NCBI GenBank assembly: GCA_050952465.1
Contig: JBMNKZ010000011.1
Coordinates: 1-64,000, forward strand
Length of the DNA stretch: 64,000 bases
Direction: 5' to 3'
Origin: DUPU01 sp050952465
GTDB taxonomy: Bacteria > Bacillota > Dehalobacteriia > Dehalobacteriales > Dehalobacteriaceae
The notes below the pieces were generated by a model that ran no database searches, had not been told where the DNA came from, and saw nothing but the letters and a program-made list of their open reading frames with translations. The position numbers were made by a program, and so were the translations under genes. How positions within the stretch are numbered: the first letter of the stretch is position 1; every line of letters starts with the position of its first letter. Positions 61,301 to 64,000 of this stretch are shown here, one piece after another.

Positions 61301-64000
61301 GAGATCTTGTCACCTTTACCGGTAAAGATGAGACTGAATTGCCGGATTACTTACCGGCAGGCGGCGGGACTTCCGTAATTGGGCAGATAGATATTCCTGA
61401 TAATATTCCCGATGGCGAATATAAGGGGACAATATCTGTCACAATTGAGGGAACTAATATCAATCCGGGACTGTATAATTTCACAGACAAATTCCCGGTA
61501 CGCATTCCCGGGTCATCCTGGGTCGGGGAAAGCTGGACGGAGAATGAGGTAGGTAAAGCGGTGTATGGGAGAATAACTTATCATTCACCCTTTACCCTGG
61601 TTCTGGATACCACGATACCTGATGCTCCTTATGAGTTTATGGTTCACGAGCCGGAATCCACCACTCCAAATATTGTCACGGTGCAGGGGGCGGTATACGG
61701 CAGCCCGTTGGTCTGTGTGCTGATAGATGATGTGCCTACGGCAATGCTGCCCATATCTGAAAGCGGTGAGTTTGAAGCGAGCATCTTATTATATCAGCCA
61801 GGTACTTATAAGTTTTCCGCCCGGGCGGTGAACTTCTATGGTACATACAGTGAACCAACGGCAAGTCAAGTGGTGGTAATTACAGGCACCGGTCCGAATT
61901 TCAGTAAAGATGCAAACCTGAGTGACTTGAGAATTGGCGGACAAACAATTACAGGGTTTGATCCGGATGTATATGAATATGATGTTACGCTTCCTTCCGG
62001 GACGACGGAAGTTCCGGAGGTAGAAGCCGATACTAATGACGGAAAAGCCAGTATCTCTATCACCCAGGCGGGTACGGTCACCGGGATGACTGTGATCGTG
62101 GTTACTGCGGAGGATGGAATTACTAAGAGGACGTACACTGTTAAATTTAATATGGCCGATGGTAATGTTGCGACTTTGAGGGAATTAAAAGTTAACGGGA
62201 TTAATGTGAGCGGCTTTGACCCTGAGGTAATGGCGTACACAGTGACTCTGCCCTATGGGACGACAGCTGTTCCTGTGATAACGGCAACAGCAACGGATAC
62301 TAACGCAACAGTAACAATGATTCCGGCTGACAGTGTTACGGGTACGGCTGTAATTCAGGTAACATCTGCTGACGGAAGCGCTGAGAATACTTATACGGTA
62401 AACTTCATAGTTGCTGCCAATAATAATGCAAACTTGAGTGATTTACAGGTGAATGGAGTAACCGTAAACGGGTTTGTTCCTACAACTTTGAATTATGATA
62501 TAGTACTGCCTTCGGGGACGACAACTATTCCAACTGTAACGGCAACAGCAGCTGATCCAAATGCTGATGTAAAAATAACCCAGGTGCCCATTTTACCGGG
62601 AACGGCAACCGTGGTTGTAACCGCAGAAGACGGAACAACGAAGAAAACCTATACGATTAACTTTAGTGTGGCCGCCAATACAGATGCAAGTCTCAGTGAC
62701 CTGAAGGTAGACGGGGAAACCATAGAAGGATTTGCTCCTGAAGTATTAACCTATAATATAGTACTGCCTTCAGGGACAACAACTATTCCAACAGTAACAG
62801 CAACGGCAAATGATTCAAAAGCGGTAGTAGTGATAACGCAGGCGTCCGAATTACCGGGAATGGCGACTGTGTTGGTAACAGCAGCAGACGGAATCACAAC
62901 CAGGACTTACACGATTAAATTCAGTGTGGCCGCTAATACGGATGCAAGTCTAAGTGACCTGAAGGTAGACGAAGAAACCATAGAAGGTTTTGATCCTGAC
63001 ACATTAACATATAATGTGAAACTGCCTTACGGAACAACAAAAGTACCTGTGGTAACGGCAACGGCAAATGATTCGAAAGCAGTAGTAAATATAACCCAGG
63101 CGGATGGTTTACCGGGAGTCGCAACAGTGGTGATAACCGCAGCAGACGGAACGACAACCAGGACCTATACGATTAACTTTAGTGTGGCTGCCAATAAGGA
63201 TGCAAGTCTCAGTGACCTGAAGGTAGACGGAGAAACCATAGAAGGTTTTGCTCCTGACACATTAACGTATAGTGTGGAACTGCCCTACGGAACGACGGAA
63301 GCACCTGAAGTATCAGCAATAGCAACTGATCCAAATGCGGATGTAGTAATAACCCAGGCGGATAGCTTATCTGGTACGGCAACCGTGTTGGTAACCGCAG
63401 CAGATGGAACGACAACCAGGACCTATACGATCAACTTTAGTGTGGCCGCCAATACTGATGCCAGTCTAAGTGACTTGAAGGTAGATGGAAAAACCATAGA
63501 AGGTTTTGATCCTGAGACATTGACGTATAGTGTAGAATTGCCTTACGGAACAACAGAAGTACCTGAGGTAACTGCAACGGCAACTGATCCAAACGCGGAT
63601 GTAGAAATAACTCAGGCTGATGGTTTACCGGGAACAGCAACAGTGGTGGTAACAGCAGAAGACGGAACGACGAAGAAGACCTATACCATTGATTTCACAG
63701 TGGAGGCTGCTCCCGATAAACCGCCGAAATTTATCCAAGGATATCCCAAGACTGGAACAATCAATTCGGCAGGGGCAGAGATTATCGTAAAAATAAATGA
63801 AAATGGTTATGCCTATTTCGTGTGTCTGCCTGCGGGGGCATCAACTCCGTCATCTGAACAGGTTAAAGCCGGAAAGGATGCCGAAGGTACAACTTTGGAT
63901 CAAAATCTGAGAGGCAGTATTCAGCTTACTGCCGGCGTGGAAAACAGCTTTGTTATTAGCGGATTGATAAGTAATACTGACTATGATATTTATATTGTTG
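36538..64000 (+). CDS. Giant exported multi-domain surface protein (3' end outside window)
   Basis: One frame runs from ATG 36538 to the last base of the window without a stop: 9,154 complete codons, so the protein exceeds about 1 MDa. I checked the frame line by line and saw no stop or frameshift. Order of parts: signal peptide (1-36, cut after VLA), acidic low-complexity region, fibronectin-III-like/Ig-like array (to about residue 3600), CARDB and PKD-like modules, a Gly-rich hinge near 4950, further CARDB/PKD modules, large unassigned beta regions, a helical insert (about 7250-7960), seven cadherin-like repeats (8458-9059) and the start of another beta module. No sortase or S-layer anchor is seen, since the end is missing. 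The architecture suggests a cell-surface fibre or adhesin; catalytic domains were not recognised. Confidence 0.93.
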   Translation, partial: MMRLSRCKTLYKAVSWIVIFTFLFTIWGGTAIPVLASPSGAVSSSVYRDVYTPGENNDDSPADALNSIDQAPATEKVENEGQTASAPADELSASAPVITLSETGNNSHTNPANDAVDSAIITEKTTDAAPDPATENASSSYPKENVPSSKANTPESKSSTTLIFDGYHTIATGSSDIDENLGSLSNSAETVNEDVYEEDNQNRETENGVEDDIKDAIEDGSENGAEDNAEGNIEDVIKDDTNGIIEEADPEQPLTMIMQSGEPPITPGEWYFDPEIITSHNMEIWFSASFTAIEELTAIDYYYTQDGVNWSELTGPIVLEEWMGGLYKWEEDGAWWHDLLVDFSGFADGPIIITATATDVLGNTLSVEETLTKDTFAENVHDLSIEPNEDNNGLVLNWTKGADFEYASVYKYVYNGDGEEGWEWIGNTNETSYTDFEVRPMENYTYMVVARDSKGNEAENPPTVTGCLREEPIYLLRWYLTDDVVSSWNNQYFGIEAGFMAEEEITSIEYEYSRDRSNWYSLEPFVVYDGELYNYEQEWYRYIEVNFTTFNDGTYYLRATATDTDNNSLAVEKELIIKTVADNVMNLQVTPNEENNALVLTWENPDEFDYLEIYRSVFNGENQVEDWQRIRRVYDYWENSYIDTNVNPYFTYKYKIVVWDFDGNRSADEPTVTGKLTVTAPITFYEWDLNYDGVVTPDYKDEYYICSSFMAENEITSIEYEYSSDRINWYSLDDFITYDWGLSYYNYDLSWYREIEVDFTTLVDGNYYLKATATDTSSNSLSVEREFRVDTIAENVMNLQVTPNEENTALVLTWENPDEFYHGEIYRWVYDSTNPSEKWNYIKTVYGETSYTDTNVYPYKTYYYKIVTYDSYWNQSVDEPRVSGRLHSEGPFTFQRWYLTDENIININNAGSFYIGAAFNAENEMTAIDFNYSSDGEAWQSLEPFKNYEYRSFSWNSNNNRGYREVRYDLNSLPDGDIWLQAVGHDVLDNSFSVNKKVYKDTAPPAEVTDFTVEVSADNSALVLSWVNPAADFDHVVVQRRMYATSSWSTLASNVTDNTYTDYDVTPGLEYEYRILTVDEVGNVSNGSESRFGVISVDAPILDSFSPSDGAETSHTNIYYQARFIDDQEIESIAIEISTDGENWTLLNEDNTTPNRSNNYYSVNGYWDLTTIGEAVFQVRATAVDVGGRTTVSDIHWVTVDRLPPDAPTNFKAENVSNGIHLSWDSMPGAYRYYLRREIPSGDDWSSSDYWYIYEPNHSYTDIYAARDTVYRYSIYALDELSNKGETVYTFGEHFFGPELELERGIYTATNNSIYILRGQTEPGASVTVKGASADVDAEGVFSYDVTLIEGSNIITVTATDDTGTHTKKQTVILDTQIPMIYSFSPGNNATIGGSNVSIDVQARDGNNSKIELIDIQVSPDDEKTWYSIGTMTKDQLYHSSYYSSGTYKWDSTADVEGYGKLSDGAYKFRAIAHDRAGNISDGSPVRIWILDNTPPAPPSNVTATGAADKITLSWAANVESDLHSSDRYRIYRSTSSGTGYEYITYTSGTSYTDTNVQVGVDYYYVITARDKFGNESSYSLEVSASPLADVTPPTITYINVATNKPTLGGPSISLTFRATDDSPKPIQNFEFSYSVDGGDTWSIIESAKPNYDSYYKYYTLSISWNTTGLISGDYTLRFTATDDAGNSGYQERLVVLDVFASDPVNLSAESGEGKVTLTWDAIPDTDFSRYEVWRSESAEDGFSRIGSYITNKNTTTYTDNTGTIGTTCYYIVKHRDTRGNYGESQMVSARPLDDMTPPEVTQIAISSPGSGTSTGGPEVRFNARATDNKEIASMDAEYSSDGGTTWTAAGITKGSLSKHTDYYQTNFNWNTEGLSSDTYLIKVKAKDPAGNEAYLVVDTPWTLDLTVSAVTNLTATPGDGSITLDWDPVPDPDLTSYYPYYVYRSETSGGPYTNIASIYSKSTTDYVNSGLVPNTTYYYVVESVDNYGNKARSAEVSATTLADGTPPNIVSINPSNNTKIGGPDATSFSFRVDFTDLSGSEGAWAEIKYSLDGSEWIFIEPVNGPYFDYNYYRHYFYGLVQAEDLSTGTLSVHYMVYDRWGNLAERTATYPVDLTPPAAPENLTATYGTGQITLSWEAPPDTDVTKYRVYRANSLAGPYEFIKDVTGRTNTTYKDSTVQTGLTYYYKVTAYDGIGFVSEDSNIAAAAAISDTTPPEVIRMTPAAETLFGSNAFVTVEAEDNLTLSSIRLEYSLDGSTWIPIGVKATQGTATFSWDSSSLNGDVEIRAIARDSQGNESEPFIQAYKFDNIAPPVPVGVEGTDGLLSATVSWEPVLADDLKQYKVYFGTAADRLEYWTTVNSSTHSATKTDLEPGKTVYFAVSAVDNLGNESALSQVVSAEPIFDTGSPEMVSLSPAPGTRLSGKINLQAVATDDLKVATITFFYSPQGSDDWQTIGEVTPTYNGENYRASFQWDTVSLNGDYNIKAVAVDKGGNTDSLTTTILLDNTAPPVPEGLSALSLSGIINLTWHAVVSEDITQYKIYRRTESGQWISIKTVPANILSYTDSNVSIGVSYYYAVTALDDLNNESAKSEEAGATVSDYTPALTVTPTSAGPEATLTFKGTGFKPGEYVYLYMDQDTFIRSVRTDVEGNITITWLFAKNVSPGMHIFTLTGSSSGVSADAQFTANVILPAAPEITVDPAQVEIVLGWQAVPGNIGYYRIYRSHFEEDTWSDYLLIADKVKKTTLSYQDINVKFGVQYRYQVAAVDIYGNEGARSEAVEVSPFADITPPVISNFTTYRTGDILKLSVDAIDNIGVSVVSFAYYLNGIWQELPQVTVDSGRNVKAPASILFDTSHLPDGYYDLRVRALDAAGNASTPLSTIVYIRTSAPDTPLDLRAVAGEMKVDVVWGKVDDAEFDCYRLYRRANGGEFVLLLETKLLSFIDTNVEAGVSYTYQVTAVDTYGHESAPALSDTVTVLPDTTPPEISGFVPTDGSRINGTVNISAVASDNVKLTGIDFTYSTDENTWMDLAHNTSGTFTWQTKDQIPDGIYHLKATARDAAGNFDSLTALYTVDNTAPPAPVLSGSSSELKVTLTWQPGGLTEDFDHYRIYRAASADGAYQLIGQTVDTVYADTTMPVNADSFYVVTALDDLGNESPRSNIIALRPGEDITPPVIDKFEPMSGSPLRSEIVLTAHATDNVGVDKYIFSYRGIKESVSGDVYIGIIPEIDMMTGAILGEEPWIVLGKVSSTGTDDVELDWNTLDIGPGAISLYPDGNYQVRVEAVDVNGNKSEQIQVYTLANNPPAPPQELRVDATEWKLVVSWMPINRADVDHYQVYRSVNSEEGPWELIVDYTTSNVHVDKMCDPQNTYYYRVSVVNDLGRESVLSDIISGKAMHETTLPIITDLDPADLSRFNSSAHFTVRATDQVGINTIRYEYGVLGDSSFIPDDLVWHEIEVTTPVKEGAAYFSSIDWDVSAFPPGYYAVKVSAVNFGNQENSMVKRYLIDRERPDAPAHVEVSDPQSGGELAVSWERSASTDTDHYDVYRSEDPDGEFVKIGETKSLVYRDLNLENGKVYYYMIKAVDGAGNASDFTQRVGAIPTAKSDLALLEVMADPVAPAYGRSAKLTARVTNLGFAKATGTVTFTLVEGENREDIGTAEITLAQGGTGEAAINWTVPVGISSPARISASISTNPGTDDIDENNNQAVQTFRLNTPPQAEITVPLSVKSGDMVSLDGRGSKDNDGNIAAYIWHTGDKNVEKKGSLATHMYQIPGDYTIELTVRDNDLCETKTSVVLSVYENRPDLKVTNIAWSPQDPVEGDTVQITATIGNQGFGTANMGFLVGFYIDGKYLGYRKVEQHLEVGKTVNVPFNWIATPGIHVVKVVANDILDNLKETTLENNSASAALSSHAVNFPDVEVVSVSWSPDDILELSSEDPFVYRTKITNKGTRAAERFFVSLYIDGEWQAKQHVNYLSPGSTQDLSFVLKPQSGIHAITVKVDDPIPALVELETDNNSMTVTTPEFSVSYPKLAIGEITWRPVETVLTDGTSLTFETKVANTSTLNITHRFWVDFLVDGTLVRSLPVDRLNAGEERDLWVRWPVIPGVHKVQVIADSQGAVCAGDYGAMREAETPELELIYPDLTISDITWSPLNFKYGRGASFIVRVSNQSVATAFDNFIVSLFVDDKKAAIAPINGLRGHSTAVVALSPSINMVGTHNIKVVIDAEKKLNLSPPGPDTRRTWERSFEIADALMMHVSSPMEDPELGFAIFTTGNDFIPIQADLHLGSNPEKKLGPEDGVSVTYTLDPANENAEVLTGQLGFDSFKGEFKGQVPILRLETGMYTLILEGTDGIESVIQEVDLLIIGEMTGFIETEKEEYQRGEPVTLSGELRYKDGTPAANIGAIIEIDKREFPVQTDVDGRFEYTKEFGPGAYSATIKVGLLSYGGTEFTVWGLYTKPADLTVVASKNSQFSQVIEVYNPTTGRAVTGLTAQLIDLTPGSNVRVTLDTTTLGTMIAPEKSTAVVLNVNAPLEVSDTAEYQINFSTAEGAVATTKVKLLLRPAVPFPVLDTKALPLAINPGKNLVRTVKLTNKGLGRMTGISIVPPATLPWVIPQPLGDTELEPGEWTTFDILVSPPVGTPLGYYQDKITVTDGKYKTSLDIGVEVSSANLGSLSFLIQDEGGTKVANAEVTLVGKEPYTQIVGGKESVYYQNFFARTDKNGIAEFIDKPIGDYRYIVKSLATRTVSGETQIMPATEASLVTVTVENEPVKIEWTVTPTTIADQYDIELKMVFGASLPKPKLGVLPPWITIPTQVDEPMFLEATVVNLSLIAITDVVAEVEREKFTDTGISIVGGGYIGEIPAHGSAKIRIRVAPGRYLMKSDPEKGPLNFIKFYGNYVSFDPDTGLPIDPPEEITAKIPIYNPTPQTVKVEIKTGEGVPVTMEIPMGGGMEGGGGGGPGLGGGGGGGGEGAGGVYEVMTLTLDQTATLERQAFNATLKITNGYGTKSLENLAVRVAITDLDGKEVTDKMFNIPTGLSGLTALDGSDSLSPGKTMVADWQLIPGEGLGGTDPDGQIYLAKALISYYIDGRYVETQTQSEEITIVPQPKIKLNYFLPKNVTAGEPFRLGVIAENTGDGWGRNLTIDSGQIKIETNQAGVMADIAIIGTSLGSYGGGGFRLTLGDIAPHSQVGGYWIIKWTSYEDTQDYSKPPTGEFREFTATLSHRDYKGVQLNPLIVGVTTEIIGHDNLFADAVDPDMALTLIDEGYTGFPSYLINMKYGIRLPIYVPETLEVTKQPEPLDRTLTFKVPAPEGDPMAPDTPRYQVLLLKDPLPGAPIRSVQRDVYGDGTYDAYLSHNNTWKANGNLYIVDEVPRDTERYYESSYLVDFRSGAQIQAVEYAQWAFQENATDWLKDRYLVWYDIGHFPDEGDEVSVRACVYNAGSDYESGVVEFFVVKEGSDQEIKIGQQSYRVEPLHHVYVYDEWRSEEGGNYKIIARIKDNDSPEASGETLMRVNYRPYADAGVDFFTDVLTQTRFDGTRSYDKDGFIVNALWDFGDGESSAGLTPTHKYLNSGTYKVKVTVTDNNWAMSTAEMQITVRETRADLRVRDIWITPEDPEEGDTVTVTGAVYNGGYKTTDKPFLVSFYVDYKYQNYVRIKEPIAPGETKNVSFTWVNTPGNHMFTIKANDFGHPVDEADFENNQRSIPLDTEHAYFPNLKVTNVNWNGAYSGECGWNDLTTITAEIENDGTREAESFNAAFFIDGKMVGTQRVPSLSDDPESNKVVVGMDWRVTEPGVHTIRVVADSPIPHLVELNQEDNSFEIETPEISLYYPDLSIKDMSFSPNGGALRPGQPLIVLATVINNGESSTNGPFSVTFYAGGQYLGIREVGNLGGKQEVSIAFVWNRPQSGINEVKAIIDERNDIKESNEENNTYEDLTPDMYVRLPELVVESVETDPPSGTAGFGDTLTTTINLKNNGDAPISQGFKTALFVNDKQVGTFTTPAGLQQGDAATGTITWKAEMLPTDPYYRLSVFADVTGAISVANRVYANFNTIYKVNGVLEIDAWGERETYTVAEKPVFNLLTRSTDEPWRLLGPGNGVSAAVSAYVYGDIVDGVPLGTALWEANMEYDPVEGKFIGEIDPGEAGGGLIPGSYYAYIVAERGAETETALIPYKLVQDYLVTVDITKETYNVDEPVEMNGRVTDLSGNPLAGLPVQLSVIGEEEFVCDLVSDEAGRFSSELLLPYGYGGAYSLTAYASLEGAQKASKSKTFYVEGPYLALPEVIKVTQGYTVEEEVALSNVGTVGLSEFQFTSELPLGAGMDAEFSGIIPEYLLPAQQENFILKFSAASDATPGEYEAEFTITSAEGYYTTVSAKVYVEEAVPKYRIDVNGVANKKDIAAALRPGEVSTKIVHIANVGTAPIIDIEVTPPTKLPWVTISASGTDLVLPIAGRTIRDENALASILVTITPETQVPPGYYHDEIKINSNAGEARVPLKIYVGAETVGTIVLQMVDQDYIPIPDAVLSLYGPHSTPGEQPPAPIVHRNKTYYDGIAEFINIQAGTYTLTARAPYHKDIQTTIEVPAMIDLEPLPVQMEKIPFVLGYDYRTLSETRSALVTGGDYEEAVLRATLPPVGALPSLQANFPGSEFWYSRQVSEAGNNFAVRNPAAEGSVYDVEAQLSKLDPVLPENAIKLRLKNQIGGGPVLHLDEFGPEAAEEVYWDVDLSKFYDLAEIMPLETKWDYQVKFPAGSTPERIAAWEKVLSNNHTVVKAAYNEETHAYNYRIVPKGTVSEPYLPDNRIPKFYGDNYIFDFVILFTGNRFNLAGEWENISLEVPVRLHYQPLDITTPVPADDAQDTKVLAAFTKQSKTPPVKKKRTYPWYPPTKQQLRLWANLFQGEGSERYFSKNFLAAVNSKVPEKPENVGPALGDLTFSQEVATEQEVFTAKFNLFNPSKYELIEDINLELIVTDGALDESGKLPEGASVYNSRFNIKPLVVVNGETIDQNQNFRSDGRISLNSLYSMEMNSSSSPNPNGPSEPDEEEGGYEDSVGNAVYGWDLLPESELSVLWQLNADPGLAETRMFNDELDRKLFELAEHLSIASTYNAYIHYSFVHDGQLYEGYTKAEPVRVEPQPKLFVSYALEPLGGDIYDLVVKATNAGMGTAYNFTLGMPSIPGMGEGQVIQVLSSYSDHAGEIKGQGSLNLGDILPEATAAGKFTIMGAGLEDIAKLPSIPVEVTRSIENPNVIAVPLTMQRAYYSDFQPLKDEIERMEENLHKILERSGSDLGGVVTDAFDFARQQQVVTAWSSMINQTKAVINLLSFANSFKPKDPEPVLPSGGDDDNESVGWEFLVDIGVLKEKNETNSQSAEFFDKFIDTVKDNVGSWLKGSPEEPFKGIMVLNALSNKTKEEKALIAYHLTQRKEYKDEIEGLEDEITKAKKELAGAGKYAAIARSHAQEEAKLTELLTYAHGIDFNHAGAEFITNKEEAAYYLEQAGSAFTAALSHTGEQKTAWFNKGQDWFKISKEKHIQGEKYLTDMISKANADARPILEKLKQVYLERAIWSGQPLVLARAQLEREIRKDELAGKVEKIENILKKQNIAPDIIDLSMPDLGNITKIYDGLTDLKQLTAVFDLLPEWAEALSRLAVKAREDAYAADKMGQHLQEYVHEIYALTGGLEIPSDEMNEFISEVEGIEGDMTRLKKLLSEAINYMPFYADVSRNSLTGDGSDFLPESTERFVLELREELENAARLNIYDMQEEVTELLEEAYAIIQQYDHPADTPSYYPAEVLLNYFKSINTKLENGWKLGNYPNLWLYNGHEENIVPVNLNLGETYRAQNEFYTILAGASNLVAERYMIETQKIIGMFMNMMMGMTAGMSGGVAGMAVGMAASTMSGYYDDAIGAWEGSLASRQGQINQLVGEALAKNYMVIGNTLSREVGVAYSVLGLLDAIDEWRKIDPPLPLTVLSFQVPDVLVKTGERALGRAVLSVRNDHTGTLDVVPYLSIFDAKGQFSANDGQPVSILPGQTAIIEIPFQIARSTLVDAAGYFGTVMFDVSEPGTMSIGGTQGPYLDHFFAGSEGEIEAARSAYRMSQPLGREMTTGEQDERVFNVSGETEELRLFLAAQPGAPLNWSISDPEGRSTTVTLNSEAGAEINDIENARISKLYNMGDFITITDPVAGEYRVSVSVYGEMVETYYTLGILEIPALGTVPDITVSDVVYSNQRETNFQVRIFETGNQHDIDHLSFFISDLVDEKGNTILGDLVTFTGKDETELPDYLPAGGGTSVIGQIDIPDNIPDGEYKGTISVTIEGTNINPGLYNFTDKFPVRIPGSSWVGESWTENEVGKAVYGRITYHSPFTLVLDTTIPDAPYEFMVHEPESTTPNIVTVQGAVYGSPLVCVLIDDVPTAMLPISESGEFEASILLYQPGTYKFSARAVNFYGTYSEPTASQVVVITGTGPNFSKDANLSDLRIGGQTITGFDPDVYEYDVTLPSGTTEVPEVEADTNDGKASISITQAGTVTGMTVIVVTAEDGITKRTYTVKFNMADGNVATLRELKVNGINVSGFDPEVMAYTVTLPYGTTAVPVITATATDTNATVTMIPADSVTGTAVIQVTSADGSAENTYTVNFIVAANNNANLSDLQVNGVTVNGFVPTTLNYDIVLPSGTTTIPTVTATAADPNADVKITQVPILPGTATVVVTAEDGTTKKTYTINFSVAANTDASLSDLKVDGETIEGFAPEVLTYNIVLPSGTTTIPTVTATANDSKAVVVITQASELPGMATVLVTAADGITTRTYTIKFSVAANTDASLSDLKVDEETIEGFDPDTLTYNVKLPYGTTKVPVVTATANDSKAVVNITQADGLPGVATVVITAADGTTTRTYTINFSVAANKDASLSDLKVDGETIEGFAPDTLTYSVELPYGTTEAPEVSAIATDPNADVVITQADSLSGTATVLVTAADGTTTRTYTINFSVAANTDASLSDLKVDGKTIEGFDPETLTYSVELPYGTTEVPEVTATATDPNADVEITQADGLPGTATVVVTAEDGTTKKTYTIDFTVEAAPDKPPKFIQGYPKTGTINSAGAEIIVKINENGYAYFVCLPAGASTPSSEQVKAGKDAEGTTLDQNLRGSIQLTAGVENSFVISGLISNTDYDIYIV
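37330..47340 (+). repeat. Array of about 16 fibronectin-III-like modules alternating with Ig-like modules
   Basis: About every 600 bases the pattern PP-A/V-P ... V-x-L-x-W ... YRVYR ... Y-T-D-T ... YYYxVTAxDxxGNES recurs, the strand signature of fibronectin-III-type modules; I count 16, starting near 37669, 38278, 38920, 39547, 40150, 41023, 41641, 42265, 42889, 43471, 44062, 44608, 45202, 45769, 46441 and 47068. Between them lie Ig-like modules with TPPEI near the start, a central I-x-F-x-YSxDGxxW and ADGxYxxxATAxDxxGN at the end. An IPT-like module lies near 44341-44604. The copies are diverged at DNA level, so the array is old. Such arrays form extended rods. Confidence 0.8.
47341..49330 (+). 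other. First CARDB/PKD-like block of the giant protein
   Basis: A CARDB-like module begins near 47350 (LEVMADPVAPAYGRSAKL, then a TNPGTDDIDENNN end). A PKD-like module follows (47686-47935: VKSGDMVSLDGRGSKDND and GDYTIELTVRDND). Then come four CARDB-like modules near 47941, 48274, 48619 and 48952, each opening with a pattern like LxVxxIxWSPxxP and ending in an Asn-rich turn. CARDB modules are found in archaeal and bacterial surface proteins and may bind other cell-surface proteins. The assignment is by pattern only. Confidence 0.65.
51364..51450 (+). other. Glycine-rich hinge of the giant protein
   Basis: Codons for residues 4943-4971 are mostly glycine (GGC/GGT), written as GGGMEGGGGGGPGLGGGG and onward. 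It sits between two beta-rich regions and most likely acts as a flexible hinge. The run of GGC/GGT codons is a place where slippage could change the reading frame or length. Confidence 0.8.
53080..54690 (+). other. Second PKD/CARDB-like block of the giant protein
   Basis: A PKD-like module (53080-53330: RTRFDGTRSYDKDGFIV-type segment and WDFGDGESSAGLTPTHKY) is followed by CARDB-like modules near 53335, 53674, 54019 and 54361 with the same WxPxDPEEGDTV and DEADFENNQ-type motifs as the first block. The second copy of the PKD-then-CARDB order points to an internal duplication within the gene. Confidence 0.65.
58291..60420 (+). other. Long helical insert with a Met/Gly-rich hydrophobic segment
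   Basis: After more than 7,000 mostly beta-type residues, residues about 7252-7960 change character: Lys/Glu/Ala/Leu-rich heptad-like stretches (for example IEGLEDEITKAKKELAG and VEKIENILKKQN) that predict long helices and coiled coils. Near the end lies a Met/Gly/Ala-rich segment (residues 7856-7891, GMFMNMMMGMTAGMSGG and VAGMAVGMAA) that is hydrophobic enough to enter a membrane. Beta-type modules resume near 60420. I do not recognise the domain; pore-forming or translocation helices, or a dimer stalk, are possible. Confidence 0.6.
61909..63714 (+). repeat. Seven tandem 258-bp repeats (cadherin-like beta-sandwich modules)
   Basis: Seven units of exactly 258 bases (86 residues) start at 61909, 62167, 62425, 62683, 62941, 63199 and 63457. 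Each opens DAxLSDLxVxG, continues GFxPxxxxYxVxLPxGTT, and ends VTAxDGTTxxTYTINFxVAA, the pattern of cadherin-like beta-sandwich (PF12733-type) modules. Units 4-7 are much more alike at DNA level than units 1-3, so they were copied recently. The exact period without a single-codon change shows strong length constraint. Confidence 0.88.

Noticed and set aside
37449..63640. Many frames of 60-258 residues on both strands inside the giant gene, for example the minus-strand frame at 53056-53832
   Set aside because: They overlap the continuous coding frame, have no plausible ribosome site and show low-complexity or mirror-like sequences typical of antisense to beta-rich repeat genes.
61909..63714. 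CRISPR array
   Set aside because: The repeats are 258 bases, coding, contiguous and without spacers; they are protein modules.

Overview
The window looks like chromosome of an anaerobic Gram-positive bacterium of the class Clostridia, probably a Peptococcaceae-type organism. The evidence is strong AGGAGG ribosome sites, Gram-positive lipoproteins and stalk-domain exported proteins, YesM/YesN-type two-component genes, and a selenium/molybdenum gene set of the kind found in anaerobes. No tRNA, rRNA, CRISPR array or IS element was seen. The assignment to a family is inference.

Region 1 (1-6890) is the right end of an integrative, probably conjugative, element. It holds the C-terminal part of a DinG-type helicase, a small DUF6870-like protein, three tandem large serine recombinases and a fourth tiny recombinase-like protein whose catalytic serine is replaced by alanine. 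The element ends inside a type I restriction gene: host sequence resumes at the DEAH box of hsdR (6898-8841), so that gene is broken.

Region 2 (8849-17902) is a self-contained uptake and metabolism locus: a YesN-type response regulator, a three-part TRAP transporter (DctP, DctQ, DctM), two tandem isocitrate lyase/PEP mutase superfamily enzymes and a YesM-type sensor kinase. A diverged repeat of about 105 bp lies just before and just after the locus. The likely logic is sensing a carboxylate, importing it and cleaving it by a retro-aldol type reaction; the substrate is unknown.

Region 3 (17959-21845) encodes exported proteins: a stalk-domain protein, a TPR plus GH26-like glycosidase and, on the minus strand, a stalk-domain metallo-beta-lactamase-fold protein.

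Region 4 (22149-28808) joins selenium and molybdenum functions: YedE-type transporter, cysteine desulfurase-like protein, TusA-like protein, DUF3343 protein, a Crp/Fnr regulator and modABC. Converging on modC is a small Mop/TOBE-like reading frame on the minus strand with two in-frame TGA codons and a hairpin, either a pseudogene or an unannotated selenoprotein.

Region 5 (29073-35245) has aconitase and isocitrate dehydrogenase in an operon, a truncated M15 peptidase remnant, a sigma-like protein, and an ECF sigma factor with its membrane anti-sigma factor.

Region 6 (35399-64000) has an AraC regulator divergent from one giant exported protein gene. I read its frame line by line from 36538 to the right edge and found no stop: at least 9,154 codons (about 1 MDa), still open. 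It is built of a signal peptide, an acidic low-complexity stretch, about 16 fibronectin-III-like modules alternating with Ig-like modules, CARDB and PKD-like modules, a long helical insert with a Met/Gly-rich hydrophobic segment, and seven exact-period 258-bp cadherin-like repeats. It takes up 43% of the window and is the most striking feature.
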